64,000 bases of DNA from Saccharibacillus alkalitolerans (lineage in GTDB: Bacteria > Bacillota > Bacilli > Paenibacillales > Paenibacillaceae): positions 62,001 through 126,000 of the forward strand of contig NZ_JAAFGS010000003.1 of assembly GCF_011090185.1 (NCBI RefSeq), read 5' to 3'. Positions 61,955 through 64,000 of this stretch are shown here, piece by piece. Position 1 is the first letter of the stretch; every line of letters starts with the position of its first letter. The notes under the pieces were generated by a model, which searched no databases, was not told the origin of the DNA, and saw only the letters and a list, made by a program, of their open reading frames with translations. The position numbers and the translations under genes are program-made.

Positions 61955-64000
61955 TTAAGCTTCCGCCGTATCTTCGTTGTCTTCAAGCACTTCCGTATGG
62001 TCGCACGACGTACATTGAAGCTTCGTGCCCTGCTTGCTGCGTTTTTCCACCATCAGCGAACCGCATGTCGGACAAGGCTTCGCAGACGGACGGTCCCACG
62101 ACACGAAGTCGCATTCCGGATACCGGTCGCAGCCGTAGAAGACGCGTCCCTTTTTGCTGCGGCGCTCGACCACATGGCCTTCCTTGCACTTCGGACAGGT
62201 AACGCCGATGTTCTTGACGATCGGCCGCGTATTGCGGCAGTCCGGGAAGCCCGAGCAGGCCAGAAACTTGCCGAATCGGCCCATTTTGTACACCATCGGC
62301 TTGCCGCATTTGTCGCAAATCTCGTCCGAGACTTCATCCTGAATCTCGATTTCTTTCATTTCTTCTTCCGCGAACTCAAGCCGCTTCTCGAACGTGCCGT
62401 AAAACTCCTGCAGCACGCGAACCCACTGCTCTTCGCCCTCTTCCACATGGTCCAGACTCTCTTCCATATGGGCGGTAAATTCGGCATCGAGAATCTCCGG
62501 GAAAAACTCCTCCATCTGCTCGTTGATCAACTCTCCAAGCTCCGTCGGCATGAATTTCTTCTCTTCGATCGCCACGTAACCGCGCTTCTGAATCGTCTCC
62601 AAAGTCGGCGCATACGTGCTCGGACGCCCGATTCCGAGCTCCTCCAGCGTTTTGACGAGACGTGCTTCCGTGTAACGCGGAGGCGGCTGCGTAAAATGCT
62701 GTTTGGGCTCGACATCTTTACGTTCCAGCTTGTCGCCTTTGGCGAGCGCCGGCAGGAACTTGTCCTCTTCCACGCTGCCGTCGTCGTTGCCTTCCACATA
62801 GACTTTCATGAAGCCCTGGAAGCGGACTTTCGAGCCTACCGCGCGGAACGTCGCGCTGCCCGAATGGATATCCACCGACAGCGTGTCGAGCACGGCGGAA
62901 GACATCTGGCTGGCGACGAAGCGTTCCCAGATCAGCTTATAGAGACGGAACTGGTCGCGGCTCATAAACGGTTTGACCGATTCCGGATCGCGTTCCATCG
63001 AGGTCGGCCGGACCGCTTCGTGCGCGTCCTGGGACCCTGCCGACTTTTTGGAATACTGGCGCGGCGTTTCCGGCGCAAACTCCTCGCCGTAACGTTCCGT
63101 GATAAAGGCTTTCGCTTCTTCCTGCGCGCTGCCGGCAATCCGGGTCGAGTCGGTACGCATGTAGGTGATCAGGCCGACCGTGCCCTCCTTGCCGAGATCG
63201 ACACCTTCGTAAAGCTGCTGAGCGACCGACATCGTTTTGGCCGCGCGGAAGTTCAGCTTGCGGGCGGCCTCCTGCTGCAGTGAGCTTGTCGTAAACGGAG
63301 GGGACGGATGACGCTGGCGTTCTCTTTCCTTCACTTCGCCTACGACAAAATCCTTTCCTTCGAAAGCGGTCAGCACTTCCTGAACGTCCTGCTCGCTGCG
63401 GAGCTCTTTCTTTCCGCCGTCCAGTTGATGGAACTTGGCTTCGAATTCGTTGCCTTTCACGGCCAAGCGGGCGGTAATGCTCCAGTACTCTTCCGGAACG
63501 AATTCCGAAATTTCGTTCTCACGGTCGATGATCAGCTTGACCGCTACCGATTGAACCCGGCCCGCGGACAATCCTTTCTTGACCTTTTTCCACAGCAGCG
63601 GGCTGATCTTATACCCGACGAGCCGATCGAGAATGCGGCGCGCCTGCTGGGCGTTGACCAGATCCATGTTGATCGGGCGCGGCGTCTTGAACGCGTCTTT
63701 GACCGCCTGTTTCGTAATTTCGTTGAATACGACCCGGCAGTCCTCCACGTTGTCGATATCCAGCGCATGCGCCAGGTGCCACGCGATGGCTTCCCCTTCG
63801 CGATCGGGGTCGGCCGCGAGATAGACTTTTTTCACTTTTTTGCTGGCATCCTTCAGCTCTTTCAGGATAGAGCCTTTTCCGCGGATCGTAATATATTTGG
63901 GATTGAATTCGTTCTCGACCTCGACGCCAATCTGACTTTTCGGCAGATCTCGAATATGGCCCATCGACGCTTTTACGATAAATTTACTGCCCAGGTATTT
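61955..64000 (-). CDS. topA: DNA topoisomerase I, N-terminus beyond window
   Basis: Relaxes negative supercoils. 681 codons are in the window; only about the first 20 residues are missing, as the visible part begins [26 protein letters not shown] acidic residues are in [17 protein letters not shown]; the active tyrosine is in [13 protein letters not shown]. Three C-terminal four-cysteine zinc modules are present (CDKCGKPM and on, CPKCKEGH and on, CPTCGSLM and on), then an acidic tail. 20 nt before trmFO. Confidence 0.97.
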   Translation of the reverse strand, partial: KYLGSKFIVKASMGHIRDLPKSQIGVEVENEFNPKYITIRGKGSILKELKDASKKVKKVYLAADPDREGEAIAWHLAHALDIDNVEDCRVVFNEITKQAVKDAFKTPRPINMDLVNAQQARRILDRLVGYKISPLLWKKVKKGLSAGRVQSVAVKLIIDRENEISEFVPEEYWSITARLAVKGNEFEAKFHQLDGGKKELRSEQDVQEVLTAFEGKDFVVGEVKERERQRHPSPPFTTSSLQQEAARKLNFRAAKTMSVAQQLYEGVDLGKEGTVGLITYMRTDSTRIAGSAQEEAKAFITERYGEEFAPETPRQYSKKSAGSQDAHEAVRPTSMERDPESVKPFMSRDQFRLYKLIWERFVASQMSSAVLDTLSVDIHSGSATFRAVGSKVRFQGFMKVYVEGNDDGSVEEDKFLPALAKGDKLERKDVEPKQHFTQPPPRYTEARLVKTLEELGIGRPSTYAPTLETIQKRGYVAIEEKKFMPTELGELINEQMEEFFPEILDAEFTAHMEESLDHVEEGEEQWVRVLQEFYGTFEKRLEFAEEEMKEIEIQDEVSDEICDKCGKPMVYKMGRFGKFLACSGFPDCRNTRPIVKNIGVTCPKCKEGHVVERRSKKGRVFYGCDRYPECDFVSWDRPSAKPCPTCGSLMVEKRSKQGTKLQCTSCDHTEVLEDNEDTAEA

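Overview
The window is 64 kb of a low-GC-phylum (Bacillota) chromosome. Gene order and protein sequences point to Paenibacillaceae (Paenibacillus, Saccharibacillus, Cohnella or a relative). The base composition is visibly richer in G+C than Bacillus subtilis, ribosome binding sites are strong GGAGG types, and TTG/GTG starts are frequent. All 63 protein genes that I can support lie on the minus strand, so the text below follows transcription from high to low coordinates. No rRNA, tRNA, CRISPR array, prophage or insertion sequence was seen. The genus is an inference.

Layout in transcription order. (1) 64000-58528: topA (5' end outside the window), trmFO, hslV, hslU. (2) 58154-25754: one flagellar/chemotaxis (fla/che) operon of about 32 kb: flgB-flgC-fliE-fliF-fliG-fliH-fliI-fliJ-ylxF-fliK-flgD-(TIGR02530-type)-flgE-swrD-fliL-fliM-fliY-cheY-fliO-fliP-fliQ-fliR-flhB-flhA-flhF-flhG-cheB-cheA-cheW-cheC-cheD-(membrane protein)-sigD-fapA-(106 aa protein)-(SwrB-like protein)-(MltG-LysM-like membrane protein). 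It builds the rod, hook, motor switch and type III export gate, sets flagellar position and number (FlhF/FlhG), runs Bacillus-type chemotaxis adaptation (CheA/W/Y/B/C/D/FliY) and ends with its own sigma factor. (3) 25482-21735: rpsB, tsf, pyrH, frr, uppS, separated by several intergenic hairpins. (4) 21651-12272: cdsA, dxr, rseP, proS, polC (phospholipid and isoprenoid precursors, site-2 protease, prolyl-tRNA synthetase, replicative polymerase). (5) 12063-4001: rimP-nusA-rnpM-ylxQ-infB-rbfA-nrnA-truB-ribF, a transcription/translation factor operon with a near-consensus promoter and a leader hairpin that looks like a NusA-type attenuator. (6) 3855-1: rpsO, pnp and an M16 peptidase (3' end outside the window), each with a plausible promoter.

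Most of the window is the conserved Bacillales core. Points that depart from the Bacillus subtilis pattern: ProRS is of the archaeal/eukaryotic type although it sits in the usual proS slot; codY is missing between hslU and flgB and xerC is missing before hslV; nrnA is between rbfA and truB and ylxP is absent; HslV begins Met-Glu rather than with Ser or Thr; CheB, IF2, FliY, FlgD and a late operon membrane protein carry long low-complexity linkers; a 27-nt element with a strictly shared 18-nt core occurs in two separate gaps of the fla/che operon; and four poorly characterised proteins cluster around and after sigD. I found no clearly new multi-gene system. The best candidates for something undescribed are the small proteins at the end of the fla/che operon and the repeated intergenic element.
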